A stretch of 64,000 nucleotides of DNA from Isoetes taiwanensis (taxonomy: Eukaryota; Streptophyta; Lycopodiopsida; Isoetales; Isoetaceae). Below the pieces are notes generated by a model. It saw only the letters and a program-made list of their open reading frames with translations, ran no database searches and had not been told where the DNA came from. The position numbers and the translations under genes are program-made. The stretch spans positions 1,916,171-1,980,170 of the forward strand of contig JAJEKV010000037.1 in the NCBI GenBank assembly GCA_021234155.1, given 5' to 3'. Numbering within the stretch: position 1 is the first letter of the stretch; each line of letters begins with the position of its first letter. Below are positions 32,001 to 46,700 of the stretch, piece after piece.

Positions 32001-32654
32001 CTTTCTGAGGTGGGATTCTATCCTGCCTACAAAGTGTGCATGTATGGCTAAAGTTTTGCCCAACGGATGTGTGGTGAGTTGGTATAGGCCTAGTAATGCC
32101 AAAATAAATGTGCACTTGGTCGGGGGTTCAAACCCGGCCAATGTATGTTTATATTTGGGAGTTGGTTACTGGGGTTATACGGCCATGATCCCCGACGTGG
32201 TAGAACTTGTGTCTATACGTGTCCTCCACTTTGTCTGCCATAAGGCAGCAGGATAAGCTCCACAATAATTGTGTGAGTATGCACCAGTAAAAATTGGCTT
32301 CCATGTACACTGGGCTGGTATACTGGTTGTTGGCTAAAAATTTCCTGACTTCCTGAGGTGGGATTCTATCCTGCCTACAAAGTGTGCATGTATGGCTAAA
32401 GTTTTGCCCAACGGATGTGTGGTGAGTTGGTATAGGCCTAGTAATGCCAAAATAAATGTGCACTTGGTCGGGGTTCAAACCCGCCGCGTATGTTTATATT
32501 TGGGAGTTGGTTACCGGGTTATATACCGGCCATGATCCCCGACGTGGTAGAACTTGTGTCTATATGTCCTCCACTTTGTCCGCCATAAGGCAAAGCAGGA
32601 TAAGCTCCACAATAATTGTGTGAGTATGCACCAAGAAAAATTGGCTTCCATGTA

Positions 32655-32900
32655 ACCGGGCTGACCGAGTCTATGCACCGCCTAAAAAATTGGCTTCCAT
32701 GTACACCGGGCTAAAGTTTTGCCCAACGGATGGGATTCTATCCTAAATATGCATGTACTTGGCTAAAGTTTGCCCCAAGGATATGTGGTTGGGAGTTGGT
32801 TACCGGGCCTAGTAATAAAAAATGTGCACTTGGCCTCCACTTTGTCCAAAGGTATAATTGGGAGTATGGTTAAATTGGCTATACTATCGGGGTATAATCG
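32655..32900 (+). repeat. Scrambled monomer
   Basis: Words of the monomer occur out of order (TATGCACCGCC, CTAAAGTTTTGCCC, GGGATTCTATCC, GGGAGTTGGTTACCGGG), several truncated or altered, before regular units resume near 32935. Junctions are not clean duplications or deletions. Confidence 0.8.
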
Positions 32901-35900
32901 TTGTTGGCTAAAATTTCCCCGACTTCCCGAGGTGGGGGATTCTATCCCCGCCTACAAAGTGCATGTATGGCTAAAGTTTTGCCCAACGGATGTGTGGTGA
33001 GTTGGTATAGGCCTAGTAATGCCAAAATAAATGTGCACTTGGTCGGGGGTTCAAACCCCGCCAAAGTATGTTTATATTTGGGAGTTGGTTACCGGGTTAT
33101 ACGGCATGATCCCCGACGTGGTAGAACTTGTGTCTATACGTGTCCTCCACTTTGTCCGCCATAAGGCGCAGGGATAAGCTCCACAATAATTGTGTGAGTA
33201 TGCACCAAGAAAAATTGGCTTCCATGTACACCGGGCTGGTATAACGTTGTTGGCTAAAAAATTTCCGACTTCCCCGAGGTGGGATTCTATCCCCGCCTAC
33301 AAAGTGTGCATGTATGGCTAAAGTTTTGCCCAACGGATGTGTGGTGAGTTGGTATAGGCCTAGTAATGCCAAAATAAATGTGCACTTGGTCGGGGTTCAA
33401 ACCCGCCAAAGGTATGTTTATATTTGGGAGTTGGTTATCAAGTTATACGCCATGATCCCCGACGTGGTAGAACTTGTGTCTATAATGTCCTCCACTTTGT
33501 CCGCCATAAGGCAAGGGATAAGCTCCACAATAATTGTGTGAGTATGCACCAAGAAAAATTGGCTTCCATGTACACTGGCTGGTATACCGTTGTTGGCTAA
33601 AATTTCTACTTCCCGAGGTGGGATTCTATCCCCGCCTACAAAGTGTGCATGTATGGCTAAAGTTTTGCCCAACGGATGTGTGGTGAGTTGGTATAGGCCT
33701 AGTAATGCCAAAATAAATGTGCACTTGGTCGAGGGTTCAAACCCCTAATGTTTATATTTGGGAGTTGGTTAGGGTTATACGGCCATGATCCCGACGTGGT
33801 AGAACTTGTGTCTATATGTGTCCTCCACTTTGTCCGCCATAAGGCCAGGATAAGCTCCACAATAATTGTGTGAGTATGCACCAAGAAAAATTGGCTTCCA
33901 TGTACACCGGGCCAAAATAATCGTTGTTGGCTAAAAATTTCCCGACTTCCCGAGGTGGGATTCTATCCCCGCCTACAAAGTGTGCATGTATGGCTAAAGT
34001 TTTGCCCAACGGATGTGTGGTGAGTTGGTATAGGCCTAGTAATGCCAAAATAAATGTGCACTTGGTCGGGGGTTCAAACCCGCCGGTGTATGTTTATATT
34101 TGGGAGTTGGTTATCGGGGTTATACGGCCATGATCCCCCGACGCAGGTAGAACTTGTGTCTATACGTGTCCTCCACTTTGTTCCGCCATAAGGCAAGGAT
34201 AAGCTCCACAATAATTGTGTGAGTATGCACCAAAGAAAAATTGGCTTCCATGTACACCGGGCTGGTATAATCGTTGTTGCTAAAAATTTCCTAACTTCCC
34301 CGAGGTGGGATTCTATCCCCGCCACAAAGTGTGCATGTATGGCTAAAGTTTTGCCCAACGGATGTGTGGTGAGTTGGTATAGGCCTAGTAATGCCAAAAT
34401 AAATGTGCACTTGGTCGGGGGTTCAAACCCGGCCAATGTATGTTTATATTTGGGAGTTGGTTACTGGGGTTATACGGCCATGATCCCCGACGTGGTAGAA
34501 CTTGTGTCTATAATGTCCTCCACTTTGTCCCGCCATAAGGCAAAGAGGATAAGCTCCACAATAATTGTGTGAGTATGCACCAAGAAAAATTGGCTTCCAT
34601 GTACACCGGCTGGTATACCGTTGTTGGCTAAAAATTTCCCCGACTTCCTAAGGTGGGATTCTATCCCCGCCTACAAAGTGTGCATGTATGGCTAAAGTTT
34701 TGCCCAACGGATGTGTGGTGAGTTGGTATAGGCCTAGTAATGCCAAAATAAATGTGCACTTGGTCCGGGGGTTCAAACCCTACCGTATGTTTATATTTGG
34801 GAGTTGGTTACTGGGGTTATACGGCCATGATCCCCGACGGGTAGAACTTGTGTCTATATAATGTCCTCCACTTTGTCCGCCATAAGGCAAAGCAGGATAA
34901 GCTCCACAATAATTGTGTGAGTATGCACCAGTAAAAATTGGCTTCCATGTACACTGGGCTGGTATACTAATTGTTGGCTAAAAATTTCCTGACTTCCTGA
35001 GGTGGGATTCTATCCTGCCTACAAAGTGTGCATGTATGGCTAAAGTTTTGCCCAACGGATGTGTGGTGAATTGGTATAGGCCTAGTAATGCCAAAATAAA
35101 TGTGCACTTGGTCGGGGGTTCAAACCCTGCCAAAATGTTTATATTTGGGAGTTGGTTATCAAGGTTATACGGCCATGATCCCCACGTGGTAGAACTTGTG
35201 TCTATACGTGTCCTCCACTTTGTCTGCCATAAGGCAGCAGGATAAGCTCCACAATAATTGTGTGAGTATGCACCAGTAAAAATTGGCTTCCATGTACACT
35301 GGGCTGGTATACTAATTGTTGGCTAAAAATTTCCTGACTTCCTGAGGTGGGATTCTATCCTGCCTACAAAGTGTGCATGTATGGCTAAAGTTTTGCCCAA
35401 CGGATGTGTGGTGAGTTGGTATAGGCCTAGTAATGCCAAAATAAATGTGCACTTGGTCGGGTTCAAACCCGCCAAAGGTTTGTTTATATTTGGGAGTTGG
35501 TTATCGGGGTTATACGGCCATGATCCCCGACGTGGTAGAACTTGTGTCTATACGTGTCCTCCACTTTGTCTGCCATAAGGCAGCAGGATAAGCTCCACAA
35601 TAATTGTGTGAGTATGCACCAGTAAAAATTGGCTTCCATGTACACTGGGCTGGTATACTGGTTGTTGGCTAAAAATTTCCGACTTTGGTTGGGATTAACA
35701 TAAAAATAGCTGCCGGGTTGTTGGCTAAAAATTTCCCGACTGGATTCTATCCCCGCCTACAAAGTGTGCATGTATGGCTAAAGTTTTGCCCAACGGATGT
35801 GTGGTGAGTTGGTATAGGCCTAGTAATGCCAAAATAAATGTGCACTTGGTCGGGGGTTCAAACCCGGCCAGTGTATGTTTATATTTGGGAGTTGGTTACT

Positions 35901-36535
35901 GGGGTTATACGGCCATGATCCCCGACGTGGTAGAACTTGTGTCTATATGTGTCCTCCACTTTGTCTGCCATAAGGCAGCAGGATAAGCTCCACAATAATT
36001 GTGTGAGTATGCACCAGTAAAAATTGGCTTCCATGTACACTGGGCTGGTATACTGGTTGTTGGCTAAAAATTTCCTGACTTCCTGAGGTGGGATTCTATC
36101 CTGCCTACAAAGTGTGCATGTATGGCTAAAGTTTTGCCCAACGGATGTGTGGTGAGTTGGTATAGGCCTAGTAATGCCAAAATAAATGTGCACTTGGTCG
36201 GGGTTCAAACCCGCCAAAGGTATGTTTATATTTGGGAGTTGGTTATCAAGGTTATACGCCATGATCCCCGATGGGTAGAACTTGTGTCTATATGTGTCCT
36301 CCACTTTGTCCGCCATAAGGCAAAGCAGGATAAGCTCCACAATAATTGTGTGAGTATGCACCAAAGAAAATTGGCTTCCATGTACAAAAATAATCGGTTG
36401 TTGGCTAAAAATTTCCCGACTTCCCGAGGTGGGATTCTATCCCGCCTACAAAGTGTGCATGTATGGCTAAAGTTTTGCCCAACGGATGTGTGGTGAGTTG
36501 GTATAGGCCTAGTAATGCCAAAATAAATGTTGCAA

Positions 36536-36660
36536 AAATTTGGTTCATGAGGGGGATTCAAACATGTATGGCTAAAGTTTTGCCCAACGGATTAGTTGGT
36601 ATTTGGGAGTTAAATGTTGGCTCGGGGAGTTATAATGTGCACTTGGTATATGGGAGAGTC
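36536..36660 (+). repeat. Scrambled monomer
   Basis: After AAAATAAATGT the order breaks. GTATGGCTAAAGTTTTGCCC recurs within 35 bp, followed by altered GGGAGTT and TGCACTTGG words, then regular sequence from GTAGAACTTG. Confidence 0.8.
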
Positions 36661-39600
36661 CCATGATCCCCGGGTAGAACTTGTGTCTATATGTGTCCTC
36701 CACTTTGTGTCCCGCCATAAGGCAAAGCAGGATAAGCTCCACAATAATTGTGTGAGTATGCACCAAAAAAAATTGGCTTCCATGTACAATAATCGTTTGT
36801 TGGCTAAAAATTTCCCCGACTTCCCGAGGTGGGATTCTATCCCGCCTACAAAGTGTGCATGTATGGCTAAAGTTTTGCCCAACGGATGTGTGGTGAGTTG
36901 GTATAGGCCTAGTAATGCCAAAATAAATGTGCACTTGGCCGGGGGTTCAAACCCGCCAAGCATTATGTTTATATTTGGGAGTTGGTTATCGGGGTTATAC
37001 GCCATGATCCCCGACGGTGGTAGAACTTGTGTCTATATGTGTCCTCCACTTTGTCCGCCATAAGGCGCCAGGATAAGCTCCACAATAATTGTGTGAGTAT
37101 GCACCAAAAAATTGGCTTCCATGTACATCGGGCTGGTATACCGGGTTGTTGGCTAAAAATTTCCGACTTCCCGAGGTGGGATTCTATCCCCGCCTACAAA
37201 GTGTGCATGTATGGCTAAAGTTTTGCCCAACGGATGTGTGGTGAGTTGGTATAGGCCTAGTAATGCCAAAATAAATGTGCACTTGGTCTGGGTTCAAACC
37301 CCGCCAAAGTATGTTTATATTTGGGAGTTGGTTACCGGGGTTATACGGCCATGATCCCCGACGCAAGAACTTGTGTCTATAATGTGTCCTCCACTTTGTT
37401 CCGCCATAAGGCAAAGGGATAAGCTCCACAATAATTGTGTGAGTATGCACCAAAGAAAATTGGCTTCCATGTACACTAATTGGTGAGTATGCACCAAGGG
37501 CTATGTACACCGGGCTGGTATACCGTTGTTGGCTAAAAATTTCCGACTTCCCCGAGGTGGGATTCTATCCCCGCCTACAAAGTGTGCATGTATGGCTAAA
37601 GTTTTGCCCAACGGATGTGTGGTGAGTTGGTATAGGCCTAGTAATGCCAAAATAAATGTGCACTTGGTCGGGGTTCAAATCCCGCCAAAGTATGTTTATA
37701 TTTGGGAGTTGGTTACCGGGTTATACGGCCATGATCCCCGACGGGTAGAACTTGTGTCTATACGCGTCCTCCACTTTGTCTCCGCCATAAGGCAGAGGAT
37801 AAGCTCCACAATAATTGTGTGAGTATGCACCAAGAAAAATTGGCTTCCATGTACACCGGGCTGGTATACCAACAGGTGGGATTCTATCCCTTTCCCCGAG
37901 GTGGGATTCAAAGTGTGCATGTATGGCTAAAGTTTTGCCCAACGGATGTGTGGTGAGTTGGTATAGGCCTAGTAATGCCAAAATAAATGTGCACTTGGTC
38001 GGGGTTCAAACCCGCCAAAAAATACGGCCATGATCCCCCACGCTTGTGTCTATACGCGTCCTCCACTTTGTCTCCGCCATAAGGCAAGAGGATAAGCTCC
38101 ACAATAATTGTGTGAGTATGCACCAAGAAAAATTGGCTTCCATGTACACTGGGCTGGTATAACGTTGTTGGCTAAAAATTTCCCCGACTTCCTAAGGTGG
38201 GATTCTATCCCCGCCTACAAAGTGTGCATGTATGGCTAAAGTTTTGCCCAACGGATGTGTGGTGAGTTGGTATAGGCCTAGTAATGCCAAAATAAATGTG
38301 CACTTGGTCGGGGTTCAAACCCGCCAAGCAGCGTTTATATTTGGGAGTTGGTTACCGGGTTATACGCCATGATCCCCGACGGTAGAACTTGTGTCTATAC
38401 GTGTCCTCCACTTTGTCCGCCATAAGGCAACAGGATAAGCCCCACAATAATTGTGTGAGTATGCACCAAGAAAATTGGCTTCCATGTACACTGGGCTGGT
38501 ATACTTGTTGGCTAAAAATTTCCTGACTTCCTGAGGTGGGATTCTATCCTGCCTACAAAGTGTGCATGTATGGCTAAAGTTTTGCCCAACGGATGTGTGG
38601 TGAGTTGGTATAGGCCTAGTAATGCCAAAATAAATGTGCACTTGGTCGGGGGTTCAAACCCGGCCAGTGTATGTTTATATTTGGGAGTTGGTTACTGGGG
38701 TTATACGGCCATGATCCCCGACGTGGTAGAACTTGTGTCTATACGTGTCCTCCACTTTGTCTGCCATAAGGCAGCAGGATAAGCTCCACAATAATTGTGT
38801 GAGTATGCACCAAGAAAATTGGCTTCCATGTACACCGGGCTGGTATACCGTTGTTGGCTAAAAATTTCCCTTCACTTCCCCGAGGTGGGATTCTATCCGC
38901 CTACAAAGTGTGCATGTATGGCTAAAGTTTTGCCCAACGGATGTGTGGTGAGTTGGTATAGGCCTAGTAATGCCAAAATAAATGTGCACTTGGTCGGGGT
39001 TCAAACCCTACCAAAGTATGTTTATATTTGGGAGTTGGTTACCGGGGTATACGCCATGATCCCCGACGTGGTAGAACTTGTGTCTATAATGTCCTCCACT
39101 TTGTCTCCGCCATAAGGCAAAGAGGGATAAGCTCCACAATAATTGTGTGAGTATGCACCAAGAAAATTGGCTTCCATGTACACCTGGGCCGGTATAATCG
39201 TTGTTGGCTAAAAATTTCCCCACTTCCCGAGGTGGGATTCTATCCCCGCCTACAAAGTGTGCATGTATGGCTAAAGTTTTGCCCAACGGATGTGTGGTGA
39301 GTTGGTATAGGCCTAGTAATGCCAAAATAAATGTGCACTTGGTCGGGGTTCAAACCCGCCAAAGGTATGTTTATATTTGGGAGTTGGTTACTTATACGGC
39401 CATGATCCCCGACGCAGTAGAACTTGTGTCTATACGCATCCTCCACTTTGTCCGCCATAAGGCAAGCAGGATAAGCTCCACAATAATTGGTGAGTATGCA
39501 CCAAAAAAATTGGCTTCCATGTACACCACAATAATTATTGTTGGCTAAAAATTGGCTTCTTCCCGAGGTGGGATTCTATCCCCGCCTATCCTGCCTACAA

Positions 39601-42600
39601 AGTGTGCATGTATGGCTAAAGTTTTGCCCAACGGATGTGTGGTGAGTTGGTATAGGCCTAGTAATGCCAAAATAAATGTGCACTTGGTCGGGGGTTCAAA
39701 CCCGGTCCGTGTATGTTTATATTTGGGAGTTGGTTATCGGGGTTATACGCCATGATCCCCGACGTGGTAGAACTTGTGTCTATAATGTGTCCTCCACTTT
39801 GTCCGCCATAAGGCGGCAGGATAAGCTCCACAATAATTGTGTGAGTATGCACCAAGAAAAATTGGCTTCCATGTACACCGGGCTGGTATAATGGTTGTTG
39901 GCTAAAAATTTCCCCTACTTCCGAGGTGGGATTCTATCCCCGCCTACAAAGTGTGCATGTATGGCTAAAGTTTTGCCCAACGGATGTGTGGTGAGTTGGT
40001 ATAGGCCTAGTAATGCCAAAATAAATGTGCACTTGGTCGGGGTTCAAACCCGCCGCTGTATGTTTATATTTGGGAGTTGGTTACCGGGTTTATACGCCAT
40101 GATCCCCACGGGTAGAACTTGTGTCTATAATGTGTCCTCCACTTTGTCCGCCATAAGGCAAAAAAGGATAAGCTCCACAATAATTGTGTGAGTATGCACC
40201 AAGAAAATTGGCTTCCATGTACACCGGGCTGGTATAATCGGTTGGCTAAAAATTTCCGACTTCCCGAGGTGGGATTCTATCCCCGCCTACAAAGTGTGCA
40301 TGTATGGCTAAAGTTTTGCCCAACGGATGTGTGGTGAGTTGGTATAGGCCTAGTAATGCCAAAATAAATGTGCACTTGGTCTGGGTTCAAACCCGCCGCA
40401 TGTTTATATTTGGGAGTTGGTTATTGGGGTTATACGCCATGATCCCCGACGGTAGAACTTGTGTCTATACGTGTCCTCTCCACTTTGTCCGCCATAAGGC
40501 AAAGCAGGATAAGCTCCACAATAATTGTGTGAGTATGCACCAAGAAAAATTGGCTTCCATGTACACCGGGTCGTGGTATAACGTTGTTGGCTAAAAAAAT
40601 TCCCCTTCCCCGAGGTGGGATTCTATCCCGCCTACAAAGTGTGCATGTATGGCTAAAGTTTTGCCCAACGGATGTGTGGTGAGTTGGTATAGGCCTAGTA
40701 ATGCCAAAATAAATGTGCACTTGGTCGGGGGTTCAAACCCGGCCAATGTATGTTTATATTTGGGAGTTGGTTATCAAGTTATAATGCCATGATCCCCACG
40801 GGTAGAACTTGTGTCTATACGTGTCCTCCACTTTGTCCGCCATAAGGCAACAGGATAAGCTCCACAATAATTGTGTGAGTATGCACCAAGAAAAATTGGC
40901 TTCCATGTACATCGGGCTGGTATAACGGTTGTTGGCTAAAAATTTCCCTGACTTCCCGAGGTGGGATTCTATCCGCCTACAAAGTGTGCATGTATGGCTA
41001 AAGTTTTGCCCAACGGATGTGTGGTGAGTTGGTATAGGCCTAGTAATGCCAAAATAAATGTGCACTTGGTCCATGTTCAAAACCCGCCGTGTATGTTTTA
41101 TATTTGGGAGTTGGTTACCGGGTTATACTGCCATGATCCCGACGTGGTAGAACTTGTGTCTATATGTGTCCTCCACTTTGTCGCCATAAGGCAAAGGGAT
41201 AAGCCCAGCAATAAACCCACAATAATTGAGTATGCACCAAAAAAAATTGGCTTCCATGTACACCGGGCCGGTATAAATTGTTGTTGCCTAAAAATTTCCC
41301 TACTTCCGGGTGGGATTCTATCCCCGCCTACAAAGTGTGCATGTATGGCTAAAGTTTTGCCCAACGGATGTGTGGTGAGTTGGTATAGGCCTAGTAATGC
41401 CAAAATAAATGTGCACTTGGTCTGGGTTCAAACCCCGCCGCATATGTTTATATTTGGGAGTTGGTTAATGGGGTTATACGCCATGATCCCCCGAAAGAAC
41501 TTGTGTCTATATGTGTCCTCCACTTTGTCCGCCATAAGGCGCCAGGATAAGCTCCACAATAATTGTGTGAGTATGCACCAGTAAAAATTGGCTTCCATGT
41601 ACACTGGGCTGGTATACTGGTTGTTGGCTAAAAATTTCCTGACTTCCTAGGTGGGATTCTATCCTGCCTACAAAGTGTGCATGTATGGCTAAAGTTTTGC
41701 CCAACGGATGTGTGGTGAGTTGGTATAGGCCTAGTAATGCCAAAATAAATGTGCACTTGGTCAGGGGTTCAAACCCGGCCAGTGTATGTTTATATTTGGG
41801 AGTTGATTACTGGGGTTATACGGCCATGATCCCCGACGTGGTAGAACTTGTGTCTATATGTGTCCTCCACTTTGTTCCGCCATAAGGCGCAGGATAAGCT
41901 CCACAATAATTGTGTGAGTATGCACCAAGAAAAATTGGCTTCCATGTACAAAAATGGTATAACTGTTGTTGGCTAAAAATTTCCCCGACTTCCCCGAGGT
42001 GGGATTCTATCCCGCCCTACAAAGTGTGCATGTATGGCTAAAGTTTTGCCCAACGGATGTGTGGTGAGTTGGTATAGGCCTAGTAATGCCAAAATAAATG
42101 TGCACTTGGTCGGGGTTCAAACCCGCCAAAGTATGTTTATATTTGGGAGTTGGTTACCGGGTTATACGCCATGATCCCCGACGGGTAGAACTTGTGTCTA
42201 TACGTCCTCCACTTTGCACTTTGTCTCCGCCATAAGGCCTAAGCTCCACAATAATTGTGTGAGTATGCACCAAGAAAAATTGGCTTCCATGTACACCGGG
42301 CTGGTATAATCGGTTGTTGGCTAAAAAAAGGACTTCCCGAGGTGGGATTCTATCCCCCCCACAAAGTGTGCATGTATGGCTAAAGTTTTGCCCAACGGAT
42401 GTGTGGTGAGTTGGTATAGGCCTAGTAATGCCAAAATAAATGTGCACTTGGTCGGGGGTTCAAACCCCGCCAAAAATATGTTTATATTTGGGAGTTGGTT
42501 ACCGGGTTATACGGCCATGATCCCCGACGGGTAGAACTTGTGCCTATATGTGTCCTCCACTTTGTCCGCCATAAGGCAAAGCAGGATAAGCTCCACAATA

Positions 42601-43599
42601 ATTGTGTGAGTATGCACCAAGAAAAATTGGCTTCCATGTACAATCGGGTGGTATAATCGGTTGTTGGCTAAAAATTTCTACACCGAATCGAGGTGGGATT
42701 CTATCCCCGCCTACAAAGTGTGCATGTATGGCTAAAGTTTTGCCCAACGGATGTGTGGTGAGTTGGTATAGGCCTAGTAATGCCAAAATAAATGTGCACT
42801 TGGTCGGGGTTCAAACCCTACCGGTGTATGTTTATATTTGGGAGTTGGTTACCGGGGTTATACGGCCATGATCCCCCGACGATAGAACTTGTGTCTATAA
42901 TGTCCTCCACTTTGTCGCGCCATAAGGCAGCGGGGATAAGCTCCACAATAATTGTGTGAGTATGCACCAAGAAAAATTGGCTTCCATGTACACCTGGGAC
43001 CAAAGGGTTAACCGTTGTTGCCTAAAAATTTCCCGACTTCCTCGAGGTGGGATTCTATCCCGGCCTACAAAGTGTGCATGTATGGCTAAAGTTTTGCCCA
43101 ACGGATGTGGGTGAGTTGGTATAGACCTAGTAATGCCAAAATAAATGTGCACTTGGTCTTCAAACCCCGCCAAAGTTGTTTATATTTGGGGAGTTGGTTA
43201 CCGGGGTTATAATGGCCATGATCCCCACGGTAGAACTTGTGTCTATAAGTGTGTCCTCCACTTTGTCCCGCCATAAGGCAAAGCAGGATAAGCTCCACAA
43301 TAATTGTGTGAGTATGCACCAAGAAAAATTGGCTTCCATGTACACCGGGTAGTATACCGTTGTTGCCTAAAAATTTCCCGACTTCCCCGGTGGGGATTCT
43401 ATCCCCGCCTACAAAGTGTGCATGTATGGCTAAAGTTTTGCCCAACGGATGTGTGGTGAGTTGGTATAGGCCTAGTAATGCCAAAATAAATGTGCACTTG
43501 GTCGGGGTTCAAACCCGCCGCTGTATGTTTATATTTGGGAGTTGGTTATCGGGTTATAATGCAGCCATGATCCCCGGCGTGGTAGAACTTGTGTCTATG

Positions 43600-43770
43600 T
43601 GTCCTCCACTTTGTGTCGTTTAAGCTCCACAATTTTGTCGTCCATAAGGGTATAGACCTAGTAATGCCAGGATAAGGCTCCACAATAATTGGGTGAGTAT
43701 GCACCAAGGTAAAATTGGCTTCCATGTACCTTGGTAACCATAAGGCCTATGCACCAGGTTGGCTATAAAA
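43600..43770 (+). repeat. Scrambled monomer
   Basis: TAAGCTCCACAA and CCATAAGG words occur repeatedly in wrong order, with a stray TATAGACCTAGTAATGCC between them. Confidence 0.8.
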
Positions 43771-46700
43771 ATTTCCCCACTTCCCCGAGGTGGGATTCTA
43801 TCCCGCCTACAAAGTGTGCATGTATGGCTAAAGTTTTGCCCAACGGATGTGTGGTGAGTTGGTATAGGCCTAGTAATGCCAAAATAAATGTGCACTTGGT
43901 CTGGGTTCAAACCCGCCGCTGTATGTTTATATTTGGGAGTTGGTTACCGGGTTATACGCCATGATCCCCGACGTGGTAGAACTTGTGTCTATATCGTCCT
44001 CCACTTTGTCCGCCATAAGGCGCCAGGATAAGCCCACAATAATTGTGTGAGTATGCACCAAAGAAAATTGGCTTCCATGTACACCGGGCTGGTATAATCG
44101 GGGTTGTTGGCTAAAAATTTCCCCGACTTCCCGAGGTGGGATTCTATCCCCGCCTACAAAGTGTGCATGTATGGCTAAAGTTTTGCCCAACGGATGTGTG
44201 GTGAGTTGGTATAGGCCTAGTAATGCCAAAATAAATGTGCACTTGGTCTGGGGTTCAAACCCTGGCCAAAGTATGTTTATATTTGGGAGTTGGTTATCGG
44301 GTTATAACGCCATGATCCCCGACGCGGTAGAACTTGTGTCTATATGTGTCCTCCACTTTGTCCGCCATAAGGCAAACAGGATAAGCTCCACAATAATTGT
44401 GTGAGTATGCACCAAAGAAAAATTGGCTTCCATGTACACCGGGCTGGTATACCGTTGTTGGCTAAAAATTCCCCTACTTCCCCGAGGTGGGATTCTATCC
44501 CCGCCACAAAGTGTGCATGTATGGCTAAAGTTTTGCCCAACGGATGTGTGGTGAGTTGGTATAGGCCTAGTAATGCCAAAATAAATGTGCACTTGGTCGG
44601 GGGTTCAAACCCTACCGCCATGTTTATATTTGGGAGTTGGTTACTTTGGTTATACTACCATGATCCCCGACGTGGTAGAACTTGTGTCTATAATGTGTCC
44701 TCCACTTTGTCCGCCATAAGGCAGGCGGATAAGCTCCACAATAATTGTGTGAGTATGCACCAAGAAAAATTGGCTTCCATGTACACCGGGCCGGTATAAC
44801 CGGTTGTTGCCTAAAAATTTCCAAAATTTCCATGACTTCCGAGGTGGGATTCTATCCCCGCCTACAAAGTGTGCATGTATGGCTAAAGTTTTGCCCAACG
44901 GATGTGTGGTGAGTTGGTATAGGCCTAGTAATGCCAAAATAAATGTGCACTTGGTCGGGGTTCAAACCCGCCGCTGTATGTTTATATTTGGGAGTTGGTT
45001 ATTGGGTTATACGCCATGATCCCCGACGGTAGAACTTGTGTCTATACGTGTCCTCCACTTTGTCCGCCATAAGGCGCCAGGATAAGCCCACAAATAATTG
45101 TGTGAGTATGCACCAAAAAAAATTGGCTTCCATGTACACCGGGGCTGGTTACTGGTTGTTGGCTAAAAAAATTTTATCGACTTCCTAAGGTGGGATTCTA
45201 TCCCCCGCCTACAAAGTGTGCATGTATGGCTAAAGTTTTGCCCAACGGATGTGTGGTGAGTTGGTATAGGCCTAGTAATGCCAAAATAAATGTGCACTTG
45301 GTCGGGGGTTCAAACCCCGCCAAAGTATGTTTATATTTGGGAGTTGGTTACCGGGTTATATGATCCCCGACGTGGTAGAACTTGTGTCTATATCGTGTCC
45401 TCCACTTTGTTCCGCCATAAGGCAAAGGATAAGCTCCACAATAATTGTGTGAGTATGCACCAAGAAAAATTGGCTTCCATGTACACCGGGTCAATGGTAT
45501 AATCGTTGTTGGCTAAAAATTTCCCTACTTCTGAGGGTGGGATTCTATCCCCGCCTACAAAGTGTGCATGTATGGCTAAAGTTTTGCCCAACGGATGTGT
45601 GGTGAGTTGGTATAGGCCTAGTAATGCCAAAATAAATGTGCACTTGGTCGGGGTTCAAACCCTACAAAGTGTATGTTTATATTTGGGAGTTGGTTACCCC
45701 GGGTTATAATGCCCATGATCCCCGACGTGGTAGAACTTGTGTCTATAATGTGTCCTCCACTTTGTCCGCCATAAGGCGCGGCCAGGATAAGCTCCACAAT
45801 AATTGTGTGAGTATGCACCAAGAAAAATTGGCTTCCATGTACACCGGGCTGTATACCGGTTGTTGGCTAAAAATTTCCTCGACTTCCCCGAGGTGGGATT
45901 CTATCCCCGCCTACAAAGTGTGCATGTATGGCTAAAGTTTTGCCCAACGGATGTGTGGTGAGTTGGTATAGGCCTAGTAATGCCAAAATAAATGTGCACT
46001 TGGTCGGGGTTCAAACCCGCCGCCCCGTTTATATTTGGGAGTTGGTTATCGGGGTTTATACGCCATGATCCCCCGACGTGGTAGAACTTGTGTCTATATC
46101 CTCCTCCACTTTGTCTCCGCCATAGGATAAGCTCCACAATAATTGGTATGCACCAAGAAAAATGGCTTCCATGTACACCGGGCTGGTATACCGGTTGTTG
46201 GCTAAAAATTTCCCTACTTCCCCGATGGGATTCTATCCCGCCTACAAAGTGTGCATGTATGGCTAAAGTTTTGCCCAACGGATGTGTGGTGAGTTGGTAT
46301 AGGCCTAGTAATGCCAAAATAAATGTGCACTTGGTCGGGGTTCAAACCCCGCCCAGGTGTTTATATTTGGGAGTTGGTTCTTCGGGGTTATACTCAAGAT
46401 GATCCCCGACGTGGTAGAACTTGTGTCTATAATGTGTCCTCCACTTTGTCTCCGCCATAAGGCAATAGGATAAGCCCACAATAATTGTGTTGAGTATGCA
46501 CCAAAAAAATTGGCTTCCATGTACACCGGGCTGGTATAATTGGTTGTTGGCTAAAAATTTCCCCTACTTCCCGGAGGTGGGATTCTATCCCCGCCTACAA
46601 AGTGTGCATGTATGGCTAAAGTTTTGCCCAACGATGTGGGTGAGTTGGTATAGGCCTAGTAATGCCAAAATAAATGTGCACTTGGTCGGGGGTTCAAACC

